NCBI RefSeq assembly: GCF_965118895.1
Contig: NZ_CBCPJJ010000001.1
Span: 124,001 to 188,000, forward strand
Reading direction: 5' to 3'
Source of the DNA: Rahnella inusitata_A
Lineage (GTDB): Bacteria > Pseudomonadota > Gammaproteobacteria > Enterobacterales > Enterobacteriaceae
DNA length: 64,000 nt
The notes under the pieces are model-generated. The model was not told the DNA's origin and did no database searches. It worked only from the letters and a program-made list of their open reading frames with translations. Positions within the stretch are counted from its first letter, which is position 1; every line of letters begins with the position of its first letter. The position numbers were made by a program, and so were the translations under genes. Shown piece after piece: positions 43,228 through 52,578 of this stretch.

Positions 43228-44600
43228 TCCGCGTTTCTCTGCAAACGTTGGCGGCGGCGCTCAATGCTGAACTTATCGGCAGCGATACCCAAATCGACAG
43301 TGTTACGACCGATACCCGTCAGATCACGCCGGGCTGTTTGTTCATCGCCCTGAAAGGCGAAAAATTTGATGCGCACGACTTTGCGGCCGATGCCGTTAAA
43401 GCCGGTTCAGGGGCTTTACTGGTAAGTAAGCGCTTACCGGTGGAGATCCCACAAATCCTGGTGGCTGACACCCGTATCGCGCTCGGCCATCTCGGCGGCT
43501 GGGTGCGTCAGCAGGTTCCTGCCCGCGTGGTCGGCCTGACCGGCTCCTCCGGTAAAACGTCCGTGAAAGAGATGACCGCAGCGATCTTACGCGAGTGCGG
43601 CAATGTGCTTTATACCGCAGGCAACTTCAATAACGACATCGGCGTACCGCTGACATTGTTACGCCTGACCGCAGAACATGATTTTGCCGTCATCGAAATG
43701 GGCGCCAACCATCCGGGCGAAATCGCTTATACCACTGCACTGGCCAGGCCTGAAACGGCGCTGGTCAATAATCTGTCTGCCGCTCACCTTGAAGGTTTCG
43801 GTTCACTCGCCGGCGTTGCGCAGGCCAAGGGCGAAATTTTTGAAGGCTTGCCCGAAAACGGTACGGCGATTGTTAACGCAGAGAGCAACGACTGGCCGAA
43901 ATGGCAGCGCAAACTCGACGGCAAAACCGTCTGGCGGTTCTCTTCGACAAAAAATTCTGCGCAGCAGAGTGACGGCAGTGATTTCTTCGCAACAGACGTC
44001 AAAATCAGCCCGCTTAATACCGGGTTTATCCTGCATTCTCCTCAAGGCAGCATAGATGTATCGCTGCCTGTGCCGGGGCGTCACAACATTGCTAACGCGA
44101 TGGCTGCGGCCGCGCTGGCGCTGTCGGTTGGCGCTTCGCTCGAAAATGTTCGCGCTGGTCTGATGACCCTGCAATCGGTTAAAGGCCGCTTGTTCCCGAT
44201 CGCACTTTGCGAAGGTAAAACGCTGCTCGATGACAGCTACAACGCTAACGTGGGCTCGATGACAGCCGCCGCCCAAGTGCTGGCAGAAATGCCGGGCTAC
44301 CGCGTGATGGCCGTTGGCGACATGGCGGAACTGGGTGCACAAAGCGAAGCGTGTCATCGCGAGGTGGGCGAAGCGATTCGTGCAGCGGGGATCGACAAAG
44401 TTTTCAGTATTGGTCACGACAGCCGCATCATCAGTGATGTCAGCGGGTGTGGTGAGCATTTAGCGGATAAGGCAGCCCTGACGGCCCGCCTGACGAGCTT
44501 ACTGTCTGAACATGCGGTAATTACCGTTTTAATTAAAGGTTCACGTAGTGCCGCAATGGAGCAGGTAGTACGCGCGTTACAGGAGAATGCAACATGTTAG
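43224..44600 (+). CDS. murF: UDP-MurNAc-tripeptide:D-Ala-D-Ala ligase
   Basis: The 458-residue Mur ligase adds D-Ala-D-Ala to complete the pentapeptide. ATP loop LTGSSGKTSVKEMTA near residue 107, NNDIGVPLTLLRL near 135, the central GANHPGEIAY, and LLDDSYNANVGSM near 333. The length is close to E. coli (452). Overlaps both neighbours (4 bp with murE, 7 bp with mraY). Confidence 0.97.
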   Translation: MIRVSLQTLAAALNAELIGSDTQIDSVTTDTRQITPGCLFIALKGEKFDAHDFAADAVKAGSGALLVSKRLPVEIPQILVADTRIALGHLGGWVRQQVPARVVGLTGSSGKTSVKEMTAAILRECGNVLYTAGNFNNDIGVPLTLLRLTAEHDFAVIEMGANHPGEIAYTTALARPETALVNNLSAAHLEGFGSLAGVAQAKGEIFEGLPENGTAIVNAESNDWPKWQRKLDGKTVWRFSSTKNSAQQSDGSDFFATDVKISPLNTGFILHSPQGSIDVSLPVPGRHNIANAMAAAALALSVGASLENVRAGLMTLQSVKGRLFPIALCEGKTLLDDSYNANVGSMTAAAQVLAEMPGYRVMAVGDMAELGAQSEACHREVGEAIRAAGIDKVFSIGHDSRIISDVSGCGEHLADKAALTARLTSLLSEHAVITVLIKGSRSAAMEQVVRALQENATC

Positions 44601-45676
44601 TTTGGCTGGCCGAACACTTGGTCAAATATTATTCCGGCTTCAACGTCTTTTCCTATCTGACGTTTCGCGCCATCGTCAGCCTGCTGACTGCATTGTTCCT
44701 GTCACTGTGGATTGGTCCACGGATGATTGCCCGTCTGCAAAAAATGTCATTCGGTCAGGTTGTGCGTAACGACGGCCCGGAATCACATTTCAGCAAACGT
44801 GGTACGCCAACTATGGGGGGCCTGATGATTCTGGCCTCTATCACCATTTCGGTGCTGATGTGGGCGTATCCGTCTAACCCGTACGTCTGGTGTGTCCTGT
44901 TCGTGTTGATCGGCTACGGCATCGTCGGTTTCATTGATGATTACCGCAAAGTTGTGCGCAAAGACACCAAGGGCCTCATCGCCCGCTGGAAATACTTCTG
45001 GCAGTCCGTGATAGCACTGGCTGCCGCTTTCACTATGTACGCCATCGGTAAAGACACGCCAGCGACAGAGCTGGTGGTGCCGTTCTTTAAAGACATCATG
45101 CCGCAGCTTGGCCTGCTGTACATCCTGCTGAGCTACTTCGTGATTGTGGGTACCAGTAACGCCGTCAACCTGACCGATGGTCTGGACGGGCTGGCGATTA
45201 TGCCCACAGTGTTCGTTGCCGGTGGCTTTGCGCTGGTGGCCTGGGCGACCGGTAACATGAATTTCGCCAGCTACCTGCACATCCCTTATCTGCGTCACGC
45301 CGGGGAACTGGTGATCGTGTGTACCGCGATTGTCGGTGCCGGGCTCGGATTCCTGTGGTTCAACACCTATCCGGCACAGGTCTTCATGGGTGACGTCGGC
45401 TCTCTGGCCTTGGGCGGCGCGCTGGGTACCATCGCCGTACTACTGCGCCAGGAGTTCTTACTGGTGATTATGGGCGGTGTATTCGTGGTCGAAACACTGT
45501 CGGTTATCTTGCAAGTCGGGTCCTTTAAGTTACGTGGGCAGCGCATCTTCCGTATGGCGCCAATCCATCATCACTACGAACTTAAAGGCTGGCCGGAACC
45601 GCGCGTCATTGTGCGCTTCTGGATTATTTCGCTGATGCTGGTGCTGATCGGCCTTGCAACGCTGAAGGTACGGTAA
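44594..45676 (+). CDS. mraY: Phospho-MurNAc-pentapeptide transferase MraY
   Basis: The 360-residue inner-membrane enzyme with ten membrane helices transfers phospho-MurNAc-pentapeptide to undecaprenyl phosphate, making lipid I. Catalytic acidic residues appear in GFIDDYRK (about residue 115), NLTDGLDGLA (about 192) and GDVGSLALGG (about 267), with the family HHHYELKGWPE near 324. Same length as E. coli. Confidence 0.98.
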   Translation: MLVWLAEHLVKYYSGFNVFSYLTFRAIVSLLTALFLSLWIGPRMIARLQKMSFGQVVRNDGPESHFSKRGTPTMGGLMILASITISVLMWAYPSNPYVWCVLFVLIGYGIVGFIDDYRKVVRKDTKGLIARWKYFWQSVIALAAAFTMYAIGKDTPATELVVPFFKDIMPQLGLLYILLSYFVIVGTSNAVNLTDGLDGLAIMPTVFVAGGFALVAWATGNMNFASYLHIPYLRHAGELVIVCTAIVGAGLGFLWFNTYPAQVFMGDVGSLALGGALGTIAVLLRQEFLLVIMGGVFVVETLSVILQVGSFKLRGQRIFRMAPIHHHYELKGWPEPRVIVRFWIISLMLVLIGLATLKVR

Positions 45677-45678
45677 CT

Positions 45679-46995
45679 ATGGCTGACTATCAGGGTAAAA
45701 AAGTCGTCATCATCGGGTTGGGGCTGACCGGCCTCTCTTGTGTTGATTTCTTTGTGGCACGTGGCGTGACGCCGCGTGTTATGGATACCCGCGTCAGCCC
45801 GTCAGGACTGGACAAGCTTGCGGATAATATTGAGCGTCATCTCGGTTCACTCAATGAAGAGTGGCTGCTGAATGCGGATCTGATCGTTGCCAGTCCGGGC
45901 ATCGCACTGGCATCGCCTGCGCTGAGCGCCGCTGCTGAAGCGGGTGTGGAAATTGTCGGCGATATCGAACTGTTCTGCCGTGAAACCCAGACGCCGATTG
46001 TGGCAATCACTGGTTCAAACGGTAAAAGCACAGTGACCATGCTGGTCGGTGAAATGGCGAAAGCCGCCGGATGGCGTGTTGGCGTGGGCGGGAATATCGG
46101 TCTGCCAGTACTTAATATGTTGGATCACGAATACGATCTGTTCGTGCTCGAACTCTCGAGCTTCCAGCTGGAAACCACGGAAAGTCTGCAAGCCGCTGCG
46201 GCCACCATTTTGAACGTGACCGAGGACCACATGGATCGCTATCCGTTTGGCCTTCAACAGTACCGTGCGGCCAAGTTAAAAGTGTATGAGAACGCCGCGC
46301 TTTGCGTGGTGAATGCTGATGATGCACTGACCATGCCGGTACGCGGGGCTGATAAGCGTTGTGTGAGCTTTGGGGTGGATGTGGGTGATTATCACCTGAC
46401 CCGCCAGCAGGATGATATCTGGCTGCGCGTGCGCGGTGAGAAAGTCCTGAATACCAATGAGATGCCGCTGACCGGCCGTCACAACTATACCAATGCGCTG
46501 GCGGCTTTGGCGCTGGCGGATGCTGTCGGTGTTCCTCATGCTTCCAGCCTGAAAGCGCTGACCACCTTTACCGGACTGGCGCATCGTTTCCAGATAGCCT
46601 GGCAGCACAACGGCGTGCGCTGGATTAACGATTCCAAGGCGACCAACGTCGGCAGCACCGAAGCGGCACTGAACGGTCTGCACGTCGAGGGCACGCTGCA
46701 TCTGTTATTGGGCGGCGATGGCAAATCGGCCGATTTCTCGCCGCTGACGCGTTATTTGCAGGGCGAGAAACTCCGCGTTTACTGTTTTGGCCGTGACGGG
46801 GCTGAACTGGCAGAGCTGCGCCCGGAAGTTTCTTCTCTGTTTGAAACAATGGAGCAGGCGATGCGTGAAATCAGTTCGCATCTGGCTTCCGGCGACATGG
46901 TGCTGCTGTCTCCTGCGTGTGCGAGTCTCGATCAGTTCCGCAGTTTTGAACACCGTGGTGATGTCTTCACTGCGCTGGCGAAGGAGCTTGGCTGA
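45679..46995 (+). CDS. murD: UDP-MurNAc-L-Ala:D-glutamate ligase
   Basis: The 438-residue Mur ligase adds D-glutamate to UDP-MurNAc-L-Ala. It has the N-terminal Rossmann domain (VVIIGLGLTGLSCVDFF), the ATP loop AITGSNGKSTVTMLVG near residue 110, the central NVTEDHMDRYP and the C-terminal SPACASLDQFRSFEHRGD. Length as in E. coli. Its stop overlaps the ftsW start by one base (TGATG). Confidence 0.97.
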   Translation: MADYQGKKVVIIGLGLTGLSCVDFFVARGVTPRVMDTRVSPSGLDKLADNIERHLGSLNEEWLLNADLIVASPGIALASPALSAAAEAGVEIVGDIELFCRETQTPIVAITGSNGKSTVTMLVGEMAKAAGWRVGVGGNIGLPVLNMLDHEYDLFVLELSSFQLETTESLQAAAATILNVTEDHMDRYPFGLQQYRAAKLKVYENAALCVVNADDALTMPVRGADKRCVSFGVDVGDYHLTRQQDDIWLRVRGEKVLNTNEMPLTGRHNYTNALAALALADAVGVPHASSLKALTTFTGLAHRFQIAWQHNGVRWINDSKATNVGSTEAALNGLHVEGTLHLLLGGDGKSADFSPLTRYLQGEKLRVYCFGRDGAELAELRPEVSSLFETMEQAMREISSHLASGDMVLLSPACASLDQFRSFEHRGDVFTALAKELG

Positions 46996-48203
46996 TGCGG
47001 ATCCGTATGCCGGGGCTGGGTCTCGTCAGAAAATTTAACGACTGGGTGATGGGTGCCAGGGAAAACGACACCGTCACGCTGGTGTTGTATGACCGTACGC
47101 TGCTGTGGCTGACCTTTGGTCTGGCGATTGTTGGTTTTGTGATGGTGACATCGGCCTCGATGCCGATTGGTCAGCGTCTGGCGGATGACCCCTTCCTGTT
47201 CGCCAAGCGTGATGCGATTTATCTCGCACTGGCCTTCGGAATGTCGCTGGTGACACTGCGTGTGCCGATGGCGGTGTGGCAGAAATACAGCAACGTATTG
47301 CTTTTGCTCTCAGTGGTGATGCTGCTGGTGGTGTTGGTGGTCGGCAGCTCGGTCAACGGGGCATCGCGCTGGATTTCCTTCGGCCCGCTGCGTATTCAGC
47401 CCGCCGAGTTTTCCAAATTGTCGCTGTTTTGCTACCTCGCCAGCTATCTGGTGCGCAAAGTGGATGAAGTCCGCAGTAATTTCTGGGGCTTCTGTAAGCC
47501 GATGGGCGTGATGGTCGTGCTTGCAGTGTTACTGCTGGCGCAGCCAGACCTCGGTACGGTGGTTGTACTGTTTATCACCACGCTGGCGATGCTGTTTCTG
47601 GCGGGGGCTAAAATGTGGCAGTTCTTGGCTATTATCGGCTCCGGTGCCTTTGCGGTTGTACTGCTGATTATCGCCGAACCCTACCGTATGCGCCGCGTAA
47701 CTTCCTTCTGGAATCCGTGGGCAGATCCGTTCGGCAGCGGTTACCAGTTAACCCAGTCGCTGATGGCTTTTGGTCGCGGTGAATTCTGGGGGCAAGGGTT
47801 AGGTAACTCTGTGCAAAAGCTGGAGTATTTACCGGAAGCGCATACCGATTTTATCTTCTCCATTTTAGGCGAGGAACTGGGGTATTTCGGTGTGGTTTTA
47901 GCCCTGTTGATGGTATTCTTCGTCGCTTTTCGCGCGATGTCCATTGGACGTCGTGCATTAGAGCTCGATCAGCGATTTTCCGGCTTTTTGGCCTGCTCAA
48001 TTGGCGTGTGGTTTAGCTTCCAGGCGCTGGTTAACGTTGGGGCCGCAGCAGGGATGTTGCCGACCAAAGGTTTGACCTTGCCGCTCATCAGTTACGGTGG
48101 TTCGAGCCTGATCATTATGTCGACGGCAATCGTGTTATTGCTGCGAGTGGATTTTGAAACGCGGCTGGCAAAAGCCCAGGCGTTTGTAAGGAGTGCCCGA
48201 TGA
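46995..48203 (+). CDS. ftsW: Septal peptidoglycan glycosyltransferase FtsW
   Basis: The 402-residue SEDS protein with ten membrane helices polymerises septal glycan strands from lipid II as the partner of FtsI. Conserved features include WISFGPLRIQPAEFSKL near residue 130, the catalytic-region sequence WNPWADPFGSGYQLTQSL near 240, and the end motif MLPTKGLTLPLISYGGSS near 353. It is about 12 residues shorter at the N-terminus than E. coli FtsW (414). It overlaps murG by 4 bp. Confidence 0.97.
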   Translation: MRIRMPGLGLVRKFNDWVMGARENDTVTLVLYDRTLLWLTFGLAIVGFVMVTSASMPIGQRLADDPFLFAKRDAIYLALAFGMSLVTLRVPMAVWQKYSNVLLLLSVVMLLVVLVVGSSVNGASRWISFGPLRIQPAEFSKLSLFCYLASYLVRKVDEVRSNFWGFCKPMGVMVVLAVLLLAQPDLGTVVVLFITTLAMLFLAGAKMWQFLAIIGSGAFAVVLLIIAEPYRMRRVTSFWNPWADPFGSGYQLTQSLMAFGRGEFWGQGLGNSVQKLEYLPEAHTDFIFSILGEELGYFGVVLALLMVFFVAFRAMSIGRRALELDQRFSGFLACSIGVWFSFQALVNVGAAAGMLPTKGLTLPLISYGGSSLIIMSTAIVLLLRVDFETRLAKAQAFVRSAR

Positions 48204-49267
48204 GTGGCAATACCCGGCGTTTAATGGTGATGGCAGGCGGTACCGGTGGGCACGTTTTCCCCGGGCTGGCCGTGGCACATCATCTGATGGATCAAGGCTG
48301 GGAAGTTCGCTGGCTGGGTACCGCAGATCGTATGGAAGCCGACCTGGTTCCTAAAAACGGCATTGAGATTGATTTCATTAAAATCTCAGGATTACGTGGG
48401 AAAGGTCTGAAAGCGCAACTCACTGCCCCGATTCACATATATCATGCGTGGCGCCAGGCAAAAGCCATCATGAAGCGTTTCCAGCCTGATGTGGTGTTAG
48501 GCATGGGTGGGTACGTTTCTGGCCCCGGCGGCTTAGCAGCATGGTCACTGGGCATTCCGGTGGTGTTGCATGAGCAAAATGGGATTGCCGGGATGACTAA
48601 CCGGGGTTTGTCGCACATTGCCAAAAAAGTATTGCAAGCGTTTCCAGGCGCATTCCCGAATGCCGACGTGGTGGGTAACCCGGTGCGTACCGATGTGCTG
48701 GCGCTCGAATTGCCGGAAACTCGTCTGGCCGGGCGTGAAGGCCCCATCCGCGTTCTGGTCATTGGCGGAAGTCAGGGCGCGCGGGTACTGAACCAAAGCA
48801 TGCCGGACGTGGCGGCGCTGATGGGCGATAAAATCACGCTGTGGCATCAGGTGGGCAAAGGTGCGCTGGAGTCTGTCAATCAGGCTTATGAAAAAGTCGG
48901 TCAGACGCAGCATAAAGTGACCGAATTTATTGATGACATGGCGCAGGCATATGCCTGGGCGGATGTGGTGGTGTGTCGTTCCGGTGCGTTAACGGTCAGT
49001 GAAATTGCTGCCGCCGGTTTACCGGCGATATTCGTACCTTTCCAGCATAAAGATCGCCAACAGTACTGGAATGCGTTGCCGCTGGAAAAAGCCGGTGCCG
49101 CGAAGATTATTGAGCAGAAAGATTTTAGCGCTGCTGCAGTGGCCGATTTGATGGCCGGATGGGACAGAACCCATCTTATGGAAATGGCGCGTGCTGCACG
49201 CGCAGCTGCCATTCCTGATGCGACAGAGCGTGTGGCCGCCGAAGTGGTTGCCGCCAGTAAAAAATGA
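48200..49267 (+). CDS. murG: Lipid II synthase MurG (GlcNAc transferase)
   Basis: The 355-residue GT-B enzyme at the inner face of the membrane adds GlcNAc to lipid I, making lipid II. The N-terminal glycine loop MAGGTGGHVFPGLAVA (residues 11-26), GMGGYVSGPGG, the HEQNGIAG motif, and the UDP-GlcNAc site with SGALTVSEIAAAGLP near 261 are all present. Length identical to E. coli. Confidence 0.97.
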   Translation: MSGNTRRLMVMAGGTGGHVFPGLAVAHHLMDQGWEVRWLGTADRMEADLVPKNGIEIDFIKISGLRGKGLKAQLTAPIHIYHAWRQAKAIMKRFQPDVVLGMGGYVSGPGGLAAWSLGIPVVLHEQNGIAGMTNRGLSHIAKKVLQAFPGAFPNADVVGNPVRTDVLALELPETRLAGREGPIRVLVIGGSQGARVLNQSMPDVAALMGDKITLWHQVGKGALESVNQAYEKVGQTQHKVTEFIDDMAQAYAWADVVVCRSGALTVSEIAAAGLPAIFVPFQHKDRQQYWNALPLEKAGAAKIIEQKDFSAAAVADLMAGWDRTHLMEMARAARAAAIPDATERVAAEVVAASKK

Positions 49268-49345
49268 AATTGAACGGGCCGTGCAATGCAGGGTCCCAGC
49301 CGTAAGAAACGGATTAATCAGTAACCTGAAATAGTGAATAAAAAC

Positions 49346-50821
49346 GTGAATACACAACAATTGGCGAAACTGCGTACCTTCGTGCCCGAGATGCATCGTG
49401 TCCGGCACATTCACTTTGTTGGCATCGGTGGTGCCGGCATGGGTGGTATCGCCGAAGTGTTGGCAAATGAAGGCTATCAGATCAGTGGTTCTGACCTAGC
49501 ACCTAATGCTGTGACGCAGCAACTGACGGCGCTGGGCGCGAAGATTTATTTCAATCACCGCCCTGAGAACGTGCTGGATGCCAGCGTAGTGGTGGTTTCA
49601 ACGGCGATCTCTTCCGATAACCCGGAAATCGTTGCCGCACGCGAAGCGCGGATACCTGTGATACGCCGCGCGGAAATGCTCGCCGAACTGATGCGTTTTC
49701 GTCACGGCATCGCCGTGGCAGGTACGCACGGTAAAACCACGACCACAGCTATGGTCACCAGTATTTATGCCGAGGCCGGACTGGATCCGACCTTTGTGAA
49801 CGGTGGATTGGTGAAAGCTGCAGGCACGCACGCACGTCTGGGCTCAAGCCGCTTCCTGATTGCTGAAGCAGACGAAAGTGACGCGTCCTTCCTGCATCTG
49901 CAACCAATGGTGGCTATTGTCACTAATATCGAAGCCGACCACATGGACACGTATCAGGGCGATTTTGAAAACCTGAAACAAACGTTTGTGAATTTCCTGC
50001 ATAACCTGCCGTTCTACGGACGCGCAGTGATGTGCATCGATGATCCGGTGATCAGGGAACTGCTCCCACGCGTTGGTCGTCACATCACTACCTACGGCTT
50101 TAGCGAAGACGCAGACGTGATGATCGAGAGCTACCGGCAGGAAGGCGCGCAAGGGCACTTCACTCTGCGTCGTCACGACCTGCCGCAGATCACAGTGACG
50201 CTGAACGCACCGGGCCGTCATAACGCCCTGAATGCAGCCGCTGCGGTTGCGGTCGCGACCGATGAAGGGATCTGCGACGACGCGATTTTGCGGGCGCTGG
50301 AAGGCTTCCAGGGCACCGGGCGTCGTTTCGATTTCCTCGGTGAATTCGCACTGCAGAATGTGAACGGCAAATCCGGCAGCGCCATGCTGGTTGATGACTA
50401 CGGTCACCATCCGACAGAAGTGGACGCCACTGTAAAAGCGGCACGCGCGGGCTGGGCGAATAAACGTCTGGTGATGATTTTCCAGCCGCACCGCTACACG
50501 CGCACCCGCGATTTGTACGATGATTTCGCCAACGTGTTGTCACAGGTCGATGTACTGATCATGCTTGATGTTTACCCGGCTGGCGAAGCGCCGATTCCGG
50601 GCGCAGACAGTCGCTCGTTGTGCCGCACCATTCGTGCACGTGGCAAGCTGGATCCGATTCTGGTTTCTGATATTGACGCTGTGCCTGAAAGTCTGGCGCA
50701 GATCCTCGAAGGGGATGATTTAGTCCTGGTTCAGGGCGCTGGTACCATCGGCAAAGTGGCCCGCAAATTGGCTGATCAAAAGTTGCAGCCAGTGAAGAAA
50801 GGTGAAGAACATCATGTCTGA
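49346..50821 (+). CDS. murC: UDP-MurNAc:L-alanine ligase
   Basis: The 491-residue enzyme adds L-alanine to UDP-MurNAc. It has the N-terminal HFVGIGGAGMGGIAEVL, the ATP loop AGTHGKTTTTAMV near residue 122, EADESDASFLHL, NIEADHMDTY and VDDYGHHPTEVDAT. GTG 49346 (MNTQQLAKLR) matches the E. coli start; a GTG four codons upstream (49334) is also possible. Neither has a strong ribosome binding site. A 66-79 bp gap separates it from murG, the largest gap within mraZ-ftsA. Confidence 0.96.
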   Translation: MNTQQLAKLRTFVPEMHRVRHIHFVGIGGAGMGGIAEVLANEGYQISGSDLAPNAVTQQLTALGAKIYFNHRPENVLDASVVVVSTAISSDNPEIVAAREARIPVIRRAEMLAELMRFRHGIAVAGTHGKTTTTAMVTSIYAEAGLDPTFVNGGLVKAAGTHARLGSSRFLIAEADESDASFLHLQPMVAIVTNIEADHMDTYQGDFENLKQTFVNFLHNLPFYGRAVMCIDDPVIRELLPRVGRHITTYGFSEDADVMIESYRQEGAQGHFTLRRHDLPQITVTLNAPGRHNALNAAAAVAVATDEGICDDAILRALEGFQGTGRRFDFLGEFALQNVNGKSGSAMLVDDYGHHPTEVDATVKAARAGWANKRLVMIFQPHRYTRTRDLYDDFANVLSQVDVLIMLDVYPAGEAPIPGADSRSLCRTIRARGKLDPILVSDIDAVPESLAQILEGDDLVLVQGAGTIGKVARKLADQKLQPVKKGEEHHV

Positions 50822-51734
50822 GAAAGTAGCAGTTTTATTTGGTGGTACTTCCGCAGAGCGCGATGTGTCATTACAGTCCGGTGCTGCCGTGCTGGCAGGC
50901 TTACGTGAGTCTGGCGTGGATGCTCACGGCATTGATACTAAAACAGTTAACGTTGCGCTGCTTAAAGAGCAGGGCTTTAGTAAAGTCTTTATTGCGTTGC
51001 ACGGTCGCGGTGGTGAAGACGGCACGATGCAGGGCATGCTCGAGCAAATCGGCCTGCCGTATACTGGCAGCGGCGTGATGGCTTCCGCCCTGACCATGGA
51101 CAAATTTCGCACCAAACTGGTGTGGCAGGCGCTGGGTTTACCGGTTGCCCCATTCGTGGCGTTGCATCGTTCACAAATTGAAGAAGCAGGGCAGGGTGCT
51201 CTGGCAGCAAAAATCGCGGAGTTGGGTTTACCGCTGATCGTCAAGCCAAGTCGCGAAGGCTCCAGCGTTGGCATGAGCAAAGTGACAACCGAACAAGAGT
51301 TGTTACCAGCCCTGCAGGAAGGTTTCCGCCATGACGATAACGTCCTGGTGGAAAAATGGCTGAGCGGCCCGGAATACACCGTCGCTATCGTGGGTGAACA
51401 GGTGATGCCTTCGATCCGCATCCAGCCTGCCGGGACGTTTTATGACTATCAGGCAAAATATCTGTCTGATGAAACACAGTATTTTTGCCCAAGTGGTTTA
51501 AGTCAGGCGCAGGAAGACGCATTGTCCGCTCTGGCATTACAGGCTTATCAGGCGCTCGATTGCAGCGGCTGGGGACGCGTTGATGTCATGCAGGATGGCG
51601 ACGGCAGCTTTAATCTGCTGGAAGCCAATACGTCGCCGGGTATGACCAGCCACAGTCTGGTGCCGATGGCGGCGAAAAATGCCGGGCTGAGTTTCCCGCA
51701 ATTGGTTTTCCGTATTCTGGAACTGGCTGACTGA
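50814..51734 (+). CDS. ddlB: D-alanine:D-alanine ligase B
   Basis: The 306-residue ATP-grasp enzyme makes the D-Ala-D-Ala dipeptide used by MurF. Signatures are LFGGTSAERDVSLQSG at the N-terminus, HGRGGEDGTMQGMLE, PSREGSSVGMSKV and EANTSPGMTSHSLVP for nucleotide and metal binding. The ATG at 50814 overlaps the murC stop by 8 bp and matches the E. coli start and length. A second ddl gene (ddlA) is typical of the group but would lie elsewhere. Confidence 0.97.
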   Translation: MSEKVAVLFGGTSAERDVSLQSGAAVLAGLRESGVDAHGIDTKTVNVALLKEQGFSKVFIALHGRGGEDGTMQGMLEQIGLPYTGSGVMASALTMDKFRTKLVWQALGLPVAPFVALHRSQIEEAGQGALAAKIAELGLPLIVKPSREGSSVGMSKVTTEQELLPALQEGFRHDDNVLVEKWLSGPEYTVAIVGEQVMPSIRIQPAGTFYDYQAKYLSDETQYFCPSGLSQAQEDALSALALQAYQALDCSGWGRVDVMQDGDGSFNLLEANTSPGMTSHSLVPMAAKNAGLSFPQLVFRILELAD

Positions 51735-51735
51735 T

Positions 51736-52578
51736 ATGTCTCAAGCCGCCCTGAATACCCGAGAGCGAGAGACGGCCGAGAGCAATAACGGCGGCCGTCG
51801 CAGTAATGGCGGCCAGCTGGCAGGGATCGTGTTTCTGCTGCTGGTCGCAGGCACCATCTTATGGAGTGCATGGGCCGTTGTTGTCTGGATGCAGGATGCA
51901 AACCGGCTGCCGTTATCGCAGCTGGTGGTGACCGGCGAGCGCCATTACACCACTAACGACGATATTCGTCAGGCGATCCTGTCCTTAGGGGCGCCGGGCA
52001 CGTTCATGACGCAGGATGTGAATATCATCCAGCAACAGATTGAGCGTTTGCCGTGGATTAAACAGGCCAGCGTACGCAAGCAATGGCCGAATGAACTGAA
52101 GATACATCTGGTGGAGTATGTGCCGGTTGCACACTGGAATGATTTGCATATGGTCGATGCCGACGGCAAGTCATTCAGCATACCCGCCGAGCGAGTAGTG
52201 AATCAGAAAATGCCGTTGCTCTATGGTCCGGAAGGCAGCGAACAGGATGTTTTGCAAGGCTATCAAACGATGAGTCAGGCGCTGGCCGCCGGCAAGTTCA
52301 CGTTGAAAGCCGTGGCAATGAGTGCTCGTCACTCGTGGCAGTTAACTCTGGATAATGATGTTCGGCTGGAGTTGGGGAGAGATGACCGGATGGGGCGTTT
52401 ACAACGTTTTATTGAACTTTATCCGCGATTCCAGCAACAGGCCGACGCCGATAAAATACGCATCACTTATGTCGATTTACGTTATGACAGCGGTGCGTCA
52501 GTCGGTTGGGCGCCGGAGTTTATTGACCAGCAAAACAGTAATCAGCAACAGAATCAGGCACAGGCTAAACAACAATGA
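51736..52578 (+). CDS. ftsQ: Cell division protein FtsQ
   Basis: The 280-residue bitopic protein is the core of the FtsQLB subcomplex. It has a hydrophilic N-terminus, one membrane helix (AGIVFLLLVAGTILWSAWAV, about residues 29-48), a POTRA domain (LPLSQLVVTGERHYTT onward) and a beta domain. The C-terminal Gln/Asn-rich tail (QQNSNQQQNQAQAKQQ) is a low-complexity end. It overlaps ftsA by 4 bp. Confidence 0.96.
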   Translation: MSQAALNTRERETAESNNGGRRSNGGQLAGIVFLLLVAGTILWSAWAVVVWMQDANRLPLSQLVVTGERHYTTNDDIRQAILSLGAPGTFMTQDVNIIQQQIERLPWIKQASVRKQWPNELKIHLVEYVPVAHWNDLHMVDADGKSFSIPAERVVNQKMPLLYGPEGSEQDVLQGYQTMSQALAAGKFTLKAVAMSARHSWQLTLDNDVRLELGRDDRMGRLQRFIELYPRFQQQADADKIRITYVDLRYDSGASVGWAPEFIDQQNSNQQQNQAQAKQQ